NCBI GenBank assembly: GCA_002841545.1
Contig: PGZZ01000002.1
Span: 248,001 to 312,000 of the forward strand
DNA: 64,000 nucleotides
Reading direction: 5' to 3'
DNA from: Firmicutes bacterium HGW-Firmicutes-16
GTDB taxonomy: Bacteria; Bacillota; Clostridia; Oscillospirales; Oscillospiraceae
The notes below the pieces were generated by a model, which saw only the letters and a list, made by a program, of their open reading frames with translations, did no database searches and was not told the origin of the DNA. Shown piece after piece: positions 8,978 through 17,236 of this stretch (within the stretch, counting starts at the first letter, position 1; the number at the start of each line of letters is the position of its first letter). Position numbers and translations under genes: made by a program.

Positions 8978-10000
8978 TTACGATATTATGCCTGCGCCGG
9001 CGCGAAATGCAATGAGCTGTCCGGCTATGCTGATGGCGATTTCAGCGGGAGTTTCTGCTTTGATACCCATTAGTCCGATGGGTGCAGTTACTCTACCCAA
9101 ATCTGCGCGCGTGAAGCCGTGCTCCATAATGTTTTTTTCAACAAGGGCTTTCTTATGTCTGCTGCCAATTACACCAATATACCTCGCCGGTGTACGAAGA
9201 GCCTGTTCCTCAATTACCTGATCAAACTTGTGTCCGCGTGTCAGGACAATAATGTAATCGTCGTTCGTCACCTGCTTCATTTCAGGGACATTTTCAAAAT
9301 TTACAAGCTTTGTATGGGCAGCTCCGGGAAATAGCTCAGGCGACGCAAACTCCGGTCTATCCTCAAGGACTATACAGCGAAAATCAAGGTGAGATAAGAC
9401 GGGAACAAGCTCCTGCGCAACATGACCGCCGCCGAAAATATATACAAAGCCCGAAGACAGTATCTGCTCCGCGTAGTATTTCTTGCCTCCGAATTCAAAA
9501 ACGGAGGTTTGACCGGATATTGCGTTCGCTATCGTCGGAGCAATATCGCCCATTACACCGAGCTTTTCCGAATACAGACCAATTTCGCCATCATAGCCAT
9601 CGGTAAGCTCCGTTATGAGCCATGTCGTTTTCTGCTCTCGGAACTGTGCGCGAGCTGTTTCACAGAGACTGATAATAGCTACGTTTCCGCCTTCAAAATA
9701 GCGGAAGAAAATTGTCACGTTGCCGCCGCATATCATTCCGATATCCTCGATTTGGTTTTTTTCAAGGATAAACTGCTTTACAACCGAAGCTCGCTTATTA
9801 ATTGCATCTTTTGCAAGCTCTGTTGAGCGGAATTCAACCGCACCGCCGCCTACTGTACCACAAATACGGCCGTCGCGCCCGACGAGCATTCGGGCACCCG
9901 CGCCTCTCGGAGCAGCTCCTGAACTGGCAACGACTGTGACGAGTACCAGATCTTCCTTATTTTCAAGTCTTGTTTTCATCTCCGAAAAAAGCGTCTGCAT
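8978..10000 (-). CDS. XdhC/CoxI-family molybdenum hydroxylase maturation protein
   Basis: This 340-residue protein belongs to the XdhC/CoxF family, which helps insert sulfurated (or, here, possibly selenated) molybdenum cofactor into hydroxylases. The N-terminal XdhC/CoxI domain has VASSGAAPRGAGARM and CGTVGGGAVE, and the C-terminal Rossmann domain has GGGHVA near residue 190. The frame is open to 10117, but ATG 10000 has GGAGG 8 nt upstream and aligns with the family start. It is the last gene of the 13-gene operon. Confidence 0.9.
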   Translation of the reverse strand: MQTLFSEMKTRLENKEDLVLVTVVASSGAAPRGAGARMLVGRDGRICGTVGGGAVEFRSTELAKDAINKRASVVKQFILEKNQIEDIGMICGGNVTIFFRYFEGGNVAIISLCETARAQFREQKTTWLITELTDGYDGEIGLYSEKLGVMGDIAPTIANAISGQTSVFEFGGKKYYAEQILSSGFVYIFGGGHVAQELVPVLSHLDFRCIVLEDRPEFASPELFPGAAHTKLVNFENVPEMKQVTNDDYIIVLTRGHKFDQVIEEQALRTPARYIGVIGSRHKKALVEKNIMEHGFTRADLGRVTAPIGLMGIKAETPAEIAISIAGQLIAFRAGAGIIS

Positions 10001-10147
10001 TGCATGATCCTCCGTTATTTCTATCTTACTTCTGCATGAGTATTGCGGCACCGATGGCCCTCGCGTAATCATCTCTGTGCTGAGTGCTTTCCGATTTTTG
10101 CGGTAATTGCTTTGCAATAATTTAATTTCTGATGGAGCGGGAATATT

Positions 10148-10726
10148 TCAATTGAAATCCTCAGGCATATCCAAATCTAAAAGCTCCTGAGAATTGACCT
10201 GATAGTAAAACACTTCTTCGGGATGTCTTGAAACTACCTGTTTTCCGCCTCTGTCACCTTCAAGCGCTAAAAGCTCAGGCAAATAAATGTGGTTAAAGAT
10301 TACAGGATTTCCGCAAGTGTTGCCATCAGTTACACATCCAATCGTCCTTACGCTTGCAAGAAAGCGTCTTACAAAAGCTGACGCCGTTTCAGCCTTAAAA
10401 TACGGCTGATCGGCAACAAAAAACGCGTAATTATCTGACTTCGGCAGACAATTTATGCCAAGCTTAATCGACGCCGTTATCCCCTTGTCACTTTCGGGGT
10501 TATGTACGGCAATTGCACCACCTTTTTCTGCATCGGCAAGGATTTCATCGTATTGGCTCACGACTGTGATTCTAACTGTAATATCAGTCTTCAGCTCATT
10601 TGCCGCCTTAAGAAGGTTCGAAAGCGCATATGTATATAAGGGCTTTCCTGCGAGCGGATGCAAAAGCTTATTTGACCCGAAACGGCGGCCGAAGCCCGAA
10701 GCCATAAAAACAATGCCAAGCGTCAT
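10148..10726 (-). CDS. Molybdenum cofactor nucleotidyltransferase, MocA/YgfJ-like
   Basis: This 192-residue MobA-like NTP-transferase carries the signature MASGFGRRFGSNKLL near residue 8. MocA/YgfJ proteins of this size cytidylate molybdopterin for hydroxylases of the xanthine dehydrogenase family. A VADQP segment and a GNPVIF segment are typical of the family. ATG 10726 is preceded by AAGGAG. It sits 13 bp after yqeC in the operon, as in other selenium-hydroxylase clusters, where the ygfJ-type protein is a standard member. Confidence 0.88.
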   Translation of the reverse strand: MTLGIVFMASGFGRRFGSNKLLHPLAGKPLYTYALSNLLKAANELKTDITVRITVVSQYDEILADAEKGGAIAVHNPESDKGITASIKLGINCLPKSDNYAFFVADQPYFKAETASAFVRRFLASVRTIGCVTDGNTCGNPVIFNHIYLPELLALEGDRGGKQVVSRHPEEVFYYQVNSQELLDLDMPEDFN

Positions 10727-10739
10727 GTTGCGATTCTCC

Positions 10740-11480
10740 TTAGAGCGGCAGTATAGATGAGACGATTCCCATTTCGGGTTTGAGCTCATCTATTATTTTT
10801 TCGCCAATGTCTACAAGCGCTTCATTATCCGCCTGATTGAATATTGGGATGACATACGCTGACGGAAACTTTTTATTAAGCGGATTTAAGTAAGCTTCTC
10901 TCATGAGAAGGCTCATATGTTCGGGTTTTACTATTTCATCATCATTCGAAATATCGAGAGCCGCCCTTGCGAGATTCCAACGATGGCAGGCATCGCTCCC
11001 GCGCCTTCCGATTGCGCTGAGTCCGTAAACGGCGAGTATAATATCAACATAAGGTGGAATCACAGGCTCGCTCTCATTCGGGAACTTGAGCGGAAGTCTC
11101 TTCGAGCCATCGGCTTCAATAAGAATAATATCCGCCATTGGAGCGATCTCTTGGTAAAGCTCGTCTCCCAACCACGTTATCTTGCCGTCGTCAGTTTCTT
11201 TACCAACAATCGCGATATTGTAAGCTCGGAGCGCATTTTCTACATCAATAGCAAGCCCTGAAAAGACGCCGTAACGCTCCGGAGTAAACATATGCGTTGT
11301 CGTCAGCACCAGAACTCTTTTATTAAGCGCTTTTTGTTCCTCGGCAATACGCATGATAATCGAGGTCTTGCCGCCGGAACCGACAACTGCGATTTGCGTT
11401 GACGCCTTAATCAGAGACGCCAATGCTTCGCTAAAGCTTGCAGTCTCCATCCATGTTTTGTTTTTTACTAAAATTCGCAT
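10740..11480 (-). CDS. yqeC: Selenium cofactor biosynthesis protein YqeC
   Basis: This 246-residue protein has a P-loop GSGGKTS at 34-40, a TTTHMF segment and LIEADGSKRLPLKFP, all characteristic of YqeC. YqeC is found only with selenium-dependent molybdenum hydroxylases and is thought to help build the selenium-bearing cofactor; its chemistry is not settled. The start overlaps the stop of the cysteine desulfurase gene by 13 bp. Confidence 0.92.
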   Translation of the reverse strand: MRILVKNKTWMETASFSEALASLIKASTQIAVVGSGGKTSIIMRIAEEQKALNKRVLVLTTTHMFTPERYGVFSGLAIDVENALRAYNIAIVGKETDDGKITWLGDELYQEIAPMADIILIEADGSKRLPLKFPNESEPVIPPYVDIILAVYGLSAIGRRGSDACHRWNLARAALDISNDDEIVKPEHMSLLMREAYLNPLNKKFPSAYVIPIFNQADNEALVDIGEKIIDELKPEMGIVSSILPL

Positions 11481-12607
11481 ACAAGCTCCGTTAGCGCACT
11501 AAGGGCGGTCTTGACTTCAGCCAAAGTGTTGTAATGTGAAAAGCTGAATCTCACCGCGCCCTGGTACTCTGTGCCCAAAGCCTTGTGCATCAGCGGAGCG
11601 CAATGCCCTCCGCCACGGACTTGTATTCCGTAATCGGCTTCAAGCCTTGAGCAAATTTCGCCTGAATCAGCGTTACCGAGGTTAAAAGCAACAGTCGGAG
11701 CACGGTCAAAACTTGAAAAATCGCCGTAAATCTTTATTAAAGAAAGTTTATTTGCCTTTAGATAAAACTCCTTCATGAGTTTCTGCTCTTTTTTTCTGAT
11801 GCTGTCAATTCCGATTTCTTTTATATACTTAAGCGAAGCGTTAAGCCCAGCAATTCCGTGACCGTTCAGTGTACCTGCCTCAAGAAGTGACGGCATTTCA
11901 TTCGGGTGCGTTTTGCTGAAGGTTTTGAACCCGCTTCCGCCGGTCAGCAAGGGCCTTATTTCAACGCCCTTACGCACGCATATTACGCCTGTCCCCTGCG
12001 GCCCCATCAGTCCCTTGTGTCCTGAAAAGCACAAGATATCAATATAATCCGCTTCCATGTCGATTGGGATTATTCCGGCGGTTTGCGAGGCATCAACGAC
12101 GAATTGCACTCCGTGTTCTCTGCAAAAGCCTCCGATTCGACGTATATCCGTAAGGTTTCCTGTCAGATTCGATGCATGGGTAAGTATAACGGCTTTCGTA
12201 TTGCTTTTGAACGCTGCCTCAAGCTCATCGTATAGAAGGCAGCCGTTTTCGTCACAGCCGGTTATATAAAGTGAAGCTCCGCGTTGCTCCATTTCGTATA
12301 GAGGACGTAGAACGCTGTTGTGGTCCAGAACGCTTGTGATCGCGTGGTCGCCCGATTCCAGCACTCCCTTTATTGCCACGTTGAGACTCGCAGTTGCGTT
12401 CTGAGTGAAAGCCACTCTGTCAGCACCGCCTGCATTAAACATATCCGATATAAGCTCACGCGTTTCATGAATCATCCTCGCGGTATCAAGCGCCGCACTA
12501 TGCCCACCGCGGTAACCGTTTCCCATCGTGTTAATTGCATTCGCTACCGCGCGCACGACTTCCTTGGGCCTTTGATAGCTTGTTGCCGCGCTGTCAAAAT
12601 ATATCAT
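11468..12607 (-). CDS. Cysteine desulfurase family aminotransferase (selenium cluster type)
   Basis: This 379-residue class V aminotransferase has the PLP lysine in FSGHKGLMGPQGTG (K198) and a catalytic cysteine in RGGGHCAP (C336). It is the subfamily that travels with selenium-dependent molybdenum hydroxylases. Known chemistry of the family is release of sulfur (or selenium) from cysteine (or selenocysteine). In this context it may feed persulfide or selenide to SelD, YedF or the cofactor. Its ATG overlaps the yqeB stop by 4 bp. Confidence 0.9.
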   Translation of the reverse strand: MIYFDSAATSYQRPKEVVRAVANAINTMGNGYRGGHSAALDTARMIHETRELISDMFNAGGADRVAFTQNATASLNVAIKGVLESGDHAITSVLDHNSVLRPLYEMEQRGASLYITGCDENGCLLYDELEAAFKSNTKAVILTHASNLTGNLTDIRRIGGFCREHGVQFVVDASQTAGIIPIDMEADYIDILCFSGHKGLMGPQGTGVICVRKGVEIRPLLTGGSGFKTFSKTHPNEMPSLLEAGTLNGHGIAGLNASLKYIKEIGIDSIRKKEQKLMKEFYLKANKLSLIKIYGDFSSFDRAPTVAFNLGNADSGEICSRLEADYGIQVRGGGHCAPLMHKALGTEYQGAVRFSFSHYNTLAEVKTALSALTELVCEF

Positions 12608-13419
12608 TTGCCGTCCCTACTCTCGAGATAAAGCAGACCTGTAAGAACTGAACCCGCAATACACCTTGCCTTGTCCGAAATGGTGAAGCAGTTTTCGCGC
12701 TCTGACAGTCTAGGATCGATGTCAGCGATTTTAAGCCCTTTTTTGACGTTGAAGCCCGATCTAATAAGTCCGCGCAAAACTCCGGAAATCGTTGCCGTGA
12801 CAGGGAATTCTCCGCTATCATTACGGATAATCGCTAGAGTCTGTCCTTCTTCAACAATCTCACCGATTTGCACAGTGTTAAGAAGCACGCCGTCGTGAGC
12901 AGCGTGAATTACCCTGTCGCCCGTGATGCCTAGAATATCCCCGGGCGCGCCTGTATTCGGCAACGCCGCGCCCTTCTCGATGATGCGTCCCAAATCGTGA
13001 CCGCGCATTGTTTCAATAACGAGATCTACGTCCATGCCTGCAGTGAAGCCGGGACCAAGGGCTATCGTTTTCGGCGTCATCCCGCGGTGTGTTCCGAGAT
13101 TTTTCTTAGCCAGAATTCCGTCGATGAGCGCCCAAGGGCGGACTCTTTCTAGAATCCTGCAATCCTCGTCGACCATCATCGCGACGTGTCCGTCATTAAT
13201 TATTTCAAGCGCACGCTCTAATGAATCCGCCAAAATACAGCTTATGCCCTCAACAAGGCTTGCTCCGTCATAGACCGCTTCCGAAAATGAAACATGGCGG
13301 CGAATCGCCGTGGGGCATTTCGTTTCGAGAACTAGTACAGGAAATCCGCTGCGGTGCAGAGTGTATATCGTTCCCGTTGCAACATCTCCGCCGCCTCGTA
13401 CAACAATCAATTTTTCCAT
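12604..13419 (-). CDS. yqeB: Selenium-dependent molybdenum cofactor biosynthesis protein YqeB
   Basis: This protein of about 271 residues begins with the dinucleotide-binding segment KLIVVRGGGDVATGT, followed by regions typical of the YqeB maturation family (GPGFTAGMDVDLVIETMRGH). The family is restricted to genomes with selenium-dependent hydroxylases. ATG 13419 fits the family start. A GTG at 13437 overlaps the yedF stop (GTGA) and is an alternative. Exact chemistry is unknown. Confidence 0.92.
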   Translation of the reverse strand: MEKLIVVRGGGDVATGTIYTLHRSGFPVLVLETKCPTAIRRHVSFSEAVYDGASLVEGISCILADSLERALEIINDGHVAMMVDEDCRILERVRPWALIDGILAKKNLGTHRGMTPKTIALGPGFTAGMDVDLVIETMRGHDLGRIIEKGAALPNTGAPGDILGITGDRVIHAAHDGVLLNTVQIGEIVEEGQTLAIIRNDSGEFPVTATISGVLRGLIRSGFNVKKGLKIADIDPRLSERENCFTISDKARCIAGSVLTGLLYLESRDGK

Positions 13420-13433
13420 TTTCTTTATCTGCC

Positions 13434-14039
13434 TCACGGACGCACAACTAGCGAAGCTTTCGTAAGTGTTTCCACGATATCGTACATATTTGATACGGAA
13501 CCGACTGCAAGCTTTTCACTCAACCCATAGTAATTTAGGCAGGTTCCGCAGGTAAATATTGTAACATCGCGGGCCTCAAGGCTTTTCAAATCCTCAAGCG
13601 ATTCAGAGCCTTCACAGGAAAGCTTAGCTCCGCCATTATAAAGCAGTATTGATGCGGGTGGATTCTCTTGCTTTGAAATGGCAAAGAGAAAGCCTTTCAT
13701 GAGAAGCTTTCCGAGCGTGTCGTCGCCTGTTCCCATTGTTTCTGAGGAAATCGCAATGACAGTCCCCTGTCCAAGACAGCAGAGATTCGGCGCGTCCTCT
13801 TCTGTGGCTTCGGATATAGGGGAATCGGACGCTGAAATTTTAACGAGAAATTCCCTGTCTCCGATTTTTTCGGATTTATAACTCAGGCTCTTTTGCTCCG
13901 CAAGCTTACGCAAATTCTGCGCTGCGATTTCGTTGTCAACTGTAACCTCAATTACCTCGCCGGGTGCGGCTAATTTTAGCGCGTCCTTTGTCTCGATGAC
14001 CGGCAGGGGGCATTGTTTCCCTCTCGCGTCTATCTTCAT
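13434..14039 (-). CDS. yedF: Selenium metabolism protein YedF (TusA-DsrE fusion)
   Basis: The 201-residue protein fuses an N-terminal SirA/TusA domain (ARGKQCPLPVIETKDAL, with the sulfur-carrier Cys at residue 10) to a C-terminal DsrE-like domain with FTCGTCLNYYGL. This fusion is the YedF form linked to selenium metabolism and is expected to carry persulfide or selenium. It is 11 bp downstream of selD. Confidence 0.93.
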   Translation of the reverse strand: MKIDARGKQCPLPVIETKDALKLAAPGEVIEVTVDNEIAAQNLRKLAEQKSLSYKSEKIGDREFLVKISASDSPISEATEEDAPNLCCLGQGTVIAISSETMGTGDDTLGKLLMKGFLFAISKQENPPASILLYNGGAKLSCEGSESLEDLKSLEARDVTIFTCGTCLNYYGLSEKLAVGSVSNMYDIVETLTKASLVVRP

Positions 14040-14050
14040 TTCAATTCCTC

Positions 14051-15073
14051 CTATACAATGTAAATTGATTTTTCAAGTTTCTCCGTGACTTCACCCACAA
14101 TTCCGCAGGCAAGTCCCAGAGTTTTCAGCTCGGCGAGAGCGGATTCCGCATCAGATGGATCGATACTAATTAGAAGCCCTCCCGAGGTCTGCGGGTCAAA
14201 CAAAATTTCCTGCATTGCGAAGGAACAGGCGGATGTTTCGACCTTGCTTCCAAGATAGTTTCGGTTCCGCTGTCCTGCGGCGGTGATGTAGAATTCATCC
14301 GCATAAGCTGCGCTTTCGGGGATATAGGGAACGCTATCTTTTTCGATTCTCGCAGAGAAGTTGTCTCCCAGCATTTCGCTCAGGTGCACCAGAAAACCGA
14401 ACCCCGTTACGTCCGTGCAGGCGTGCGTTCTGTATTTTCGGGCGATTTCAGATGCATATTTGTTGAGCGTTGTCATGGAGCGAATGGCCTCCGCCAGTGC
14501 CGTGTCTGACGCAGCCTTAAGTCTTGAAGCAGTACATATGATTCCCACTCCCAAAGGCTTTGTCAAAACAAGCTTATCGCCTAAATGGCAGGCGTTGTTT
14601 GCGAATACCTTGTCCGGATGAATTGTACCTGTAACCGAAAGCCCATACTTTACATCCTGATCGGCAATCGAATGACCGCCGACGAGAACACCTCCGGCTT
14701 CCTTCACCTTTTCGCTTCCGCCGAGCAGAATTTGCCCCAAAATATTTAAATCCATTGCTTCCGGAAAGCAAACGATGTTGAGGGCGGTTTTGAAATCCGC
14801 GCCCATTGCGTAAATATCGCTCAGCGCGTTTGCCGCCGCTATTTGCCCGAAAATGTACGGGTCATCCACCATTGGCGGGAAAAAGTCAAGCGTCTGCACG
14901 ATTGCGAGTTCATCGGATAGTTTATAGACAGCCGCGTCATCGGAGCTTTCGAAGCCTATGAGAAGGTTTGGGTCATTTGGCTTCGGAAGCTTTTTTAAAA
15001 CACTGTTGAGCGCGCCCGGGCCTAGCTTTGCCGTACAGCCTCCGCCTTTGCAGAAAACAATCGGTTCTTCCAT
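14051..15073 (-). CDS. selD: Selenide, water dikinase
   Basis: This 340-residue enzyme makes selenophosphate from selenide and ATP. Near the N-terminus [11 protein letters not shown] matches the active-site loop GCGCK of the E. coli enzyme: C13 (codon TGT) and K16 stand for Cys17 and Lys20, while the second Cys of E. coli is replaced by Ala. Later motifs include [13 protein letters not shown] and [10 protein letters not shown]. No selA, selB or selC is in the window, so here SelD is best placed in cofactor selenation. It is coupled to yedF in the operon. Confidence 0.95.
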   Translation of the reverse strand: MEEPIVFCKGGGCTAKLGPGALNSVLKKLPKPNDPNLLIGFESSDDAAVYKLSDELAIVQTLDFFPPMVDDPYIFGQIAAANALSDIYAMGADFKTALNIVCFPEAMDLNILGQILLGGSEKVKEAGGVLVGGHSIADQDVKYGLSVTGTIHPDKVFANNACHLGDKLVLTKPLGVGIICTASRLKAASDTALAEAIRSMTTLNKYASEIARKYRTHACTDVTGFGFLVHLSEMLGDNFSARIEKDSVPYIPESAAYADEFYITAAGQRNRNYLGSKVETSACSFAMQEILFDPQTSGGLLISIDPSDAESALAELKTLGLACGIVGEVTEKLEKSIYIV

Positions 15074-15075
15074 TA

Positions 15076-15468
15076 CTATTCCACCTCCCTGTTTCCTGCA
15101 CTTACTATTTTCAATTCCTCATAAAAATCTTCGGAATAATATTTGCTGAATAATTCGCAGCAATTTTGCGAAACAATTGCTGTAAAGAGCTCGTAACGCT
15201 CAAGAAGAAATCTCCCCTCAGGAGTCAAGCTCGATCCGCCTCCGTTTTTACCGCCAATGTCACGATATGTGAGCGGAAAACCCCAGACATTTTCTATTTC
15301 CTTAATCATCTTCCAAGCCTTGCTGTAAGCCATGCCCATGGCTTCAGTCGCTTTTTGGAGTGAGCCTGTCTGCTCAACAGTTCGCAAAAGCGTCGCGATG
15401 CCGGGGCCGAACGCCTTTTCGGCTTTGAAAAGCCTCACGGCAAGTCTGAAACTTAAGTTTTCCTCCAA
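15076..15468 (-). CDS. ModE-type winged-helix DNA-binding protein
   Basis: This 130-residue protein has the N-terminal winged-helix domain of ModE ([20 protein letters not shown], then [14 protein letters not shown] and [14 protein letters not shown]) without a molybdate-binding TOBE tail. It is probably a regulator of molybdenum genes, although without the sensor domain it may not respond to molybdate itself. The start is TTG, with GGGAGG 8 nt upstream. It lies 2 bp before selD. Confidence 0.87.
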   Translation of the reverse strand: MEENLSFRLAVRLFKAEKAFGPGIATLLRTVEQTGSLQKATEAMGMAYSKAWKMIKEIENVWGFPLTYRDIGGKNGGGSSLTPEGRFLLERYELFTAIVSQNCCELFSKYYSEDFYEELKIVSAGNREVE

Positions 15469-15519
15469 ACGCTTTTCCTCCCTTATCGCTATCCTATTGC
15501 GAGAATAGCGAGTTTCAAA

Positions 15520-15558
15520 ACGAACGGCTTGATATAATTTTCAATCCAAGCCGTTTGT
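15520..15558 (-). terminator. Weak internal hairpin between operon genes
   Basis: The arms ACGAACGGCTTG and CAAGCCGTTTGT with a 14-nt loop are followed by TTTTG in the leftward direction. It may cut transcription partially before the ModE-like gene. Confidence 0.5.
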
Positions 15559-15562
15559 AATT

Positions 15563-15802
15563 TTATATCATTAGCTCTGTTATTCCCTGAAACGGGATGT
15601 TTTCTTTTTGAAGCATTTTAATAATATCTTCGGTATTCTCCGGTGACGTGCACCATGCCATACCGCAGCCGGCAGATATTATTGCCGGTGTGGGAATGAG
15701 GCGTCCGGGAAGCATTGCATTTTTACACAGCCGCTCAGCTTCAAGCGAAAAAGTCGTCGTTGAAAACGTTATGACTGCTTTAAGTTCTCTCTTAATCGCC
15801 AT
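15563..15802 (-). CDS. DUF3343, putative Se/S carrier-like protein
   Basis: This 79-residue protein matches the small DUF3343 family, proposed as selenium/sulfur carriers. It has Cys26 and the motif SAGCGMAWC with Cys46 and Cys51. Its place between the hydroxylase subunits and selD supports a role in delivering selenium or sulfur. The function in this family is proposed from gene context rather than shown. Confidence 0.85.
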   Translation of the reverse strand: MAIKRELKAVITFSTTTFSLEAERLCKNAMLPGRLIPTPAIISAGCGMAWCTSPENTEDIIKMLQKENIPFQGITELMI

Positions 15803-15839
15803 ATACGAGCATTCCTATCTTTAAGGACACTTATTTCAG

Positions 15840-16340
15840 TTATTCCTTACCTAGCTTATTATACATCGCCTTCTTGACTGCGCGCAAGATATTTTCATAT
15901 CCGGTGCAGCGGCAGAGATGCCCCGAAAGCAGTTTTCTCAGCTCATCATCCGTGTATTCTATGCCTGCTTCCAAAATTTCATAAGCGGTCAGCATAAAAC
16001 CGGGTGAACAGAAACCGCACTGGATAGCTGACTCGTCCACAAAAGCCTGCGGAACTTCGGACAGCTCGCCGTTGGGTCCAATCAGTCCGTCGAGCGTTAT
16101 GATGTGTTTTCCCTCGGCCCAAACTGCAAGATAAATGCAGGAGTTAAATGTTTCACCGTCGATGAGGACAGTGCACGCGCCGCATTCGCCAACTTCACAG
16201 CCTTTTTTTACGGAGGTCAAGCGGTAATCGTTGCGCAGCATATCAGTCAAAGACGCCCTTACATCGATTGTTTTCTCTACATCCTTGCCGTTAATATTGC
16301 AGTGAACCACTTTATATTGCATTTCGTGCTTTTCAGTCAT
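15840..16340 (-). CDS. xdhC: Molybdenum hydroxylase [2Fe-2S] subunit, XdhC type
   Basis: This 166-residue iron-sulfur subunit has a plant-type ferredoxin cluster site (CEVGECGACTVLIDG, then C in TFNSC) and a second cluster site in the helical domain (CGFCSPG and CRCTGY). It passes electrons from the molybdenum centre to the FAD subunit. Its start shares one base with the stop of the FAD subunit, so the three subunits are clearly co-translated. Confidence is high for the subunit; the substrate is inferred. Confidence 0.93.
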   Translation of the reverse strand: MTEKHEMQYKVVHCNINGKDVEKTIDVRASLTDMLRNDYRLTSVKKGCEVGECGACTVLIDGETFNSCIYLAVWAEGKHIITLDGLIGPNGELSEVPQAFVDESAIQCGFCSPGFMLTAYEILEAGIEYTDDELRKLLSGHLCRCTGYENILRAVKKAMYNKLGKE

Positions 16341-17221
16341 TATAAAACACCTCCTGCCAGTTTAACGGATGTAAGGAATGCACGTTTTGCACTTTCCACG
16401 GCAATGTGCGAGCGGAACGCCTTGGAGGCGCGCCAACTGTCGCGGGGATTGATATCTTCCAGAACTGCTTTTGAGAATATTTCCGCCAGCTCCTCAGAAA
16501 TGGGCTGACCAAGCGCTTTTTCTTCCGCATGGGGGGCGCGCATGGGAACAGGTCCTGCGACGCCGAATGCGATTCGAGCGCGCTCTACAGTCTTTTTATC
16601 GGCAGAAAGCCTGACGTTAACGGAGGTTCCCAAGGTTGCGATATCCATCGCATTACGCATGGAATATTTAATATAGTTGCCAACGGTGTTCTCATAGCTT
16701 GCTTTAGGAATTAGAATCGCGGTCTGAATTTCGCCAGCTTTTATATCCACTTGACCTGCCTTGATATAGAAATCATGAATCGGAATCCTGCGGACTCCTT
16801 CCGGCCCTGTCAGCTCGATAATAGCTTCCCACGCATGGAGAGTCGAAGCGGAATCCGCGGAGGTAACGCCGTTACAGGTGTTGCCGCCAATCGTTCCGAT
16901 ATTGCGAATCTGCGGGCCGCCGACTTGATCGACAGCTTGACCTAGAACATTTATATACTTTTGAATAATTAGGTCTTTTGTGATATGAGAGAAGCTTGTC
17001 AGCGAGCCGATTCGGATATTCTGCTCGTTATCAATAGAAACTCCTCGGATTTCGTTAAGACCGTATATGCTGATGAGCTCTTTTCCCGCACGCTTGCCTT
17101 CACGCATCTGGACAAGAACGTCCGAGCCGCCGGCAATAATCTGTGCCTCGGGGTGAGCAAGACGAAGCTCGACTGCGTGCTGAACGCTTTGCGCCTCGTA
17201 TAGTGCTTTCATGTCATACAT
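16340..17221 (-). CDS. xdhB: Molybdenum hydroxylase FAD-binding subunit, XdhB type
   Basis: This 293-residue protein has the FAD-binding signatures IIAGGSDVLVQMREGK and IGTIGGNTCNGVTSADSAS of the CO dehydrogenase flavoprotein family. It forms the middle of the electron chain to NAD or ferredoxin. It lies between the Mo subunit (15 bp upstream) and the Fe-S subunit. Confidence 0.93.
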   Translation of the reverse strand: MYDMKALYEAQSVQHAVELRLAHPEAQIIAGGSDVLVQMREGKRAGKELISIYGLNEIRGVSIDNEQNIRIGSLTSFSHITKDLIIQKYINVLGQAVDQVGGPQIRNIGTIGGNTCNGVTSADSASTLHAWEAIIELTGPEGVRRIPIHDFYIKAGQVDIKAGEIQTAILIPKASYENTVGNYIKYSMRNAMDIATLGTSVNVRLSADKKTVERARIAFGVAGPVPMRAPHAEEKALGQPISEELAEIFSKAVLEDINPRDSWRASKAFRSHIAVESAKRAFLTSVKLAGGVL

Positions 17222-17236
17222 TTAGTTTTACCTCCC

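Noticed and set aside
14990-15073. Selenocysteine (in-frame TGA) at the SelD active site
   Set aside because: The active-site codon is TGT (Cys13), so SelD is the Cys form.
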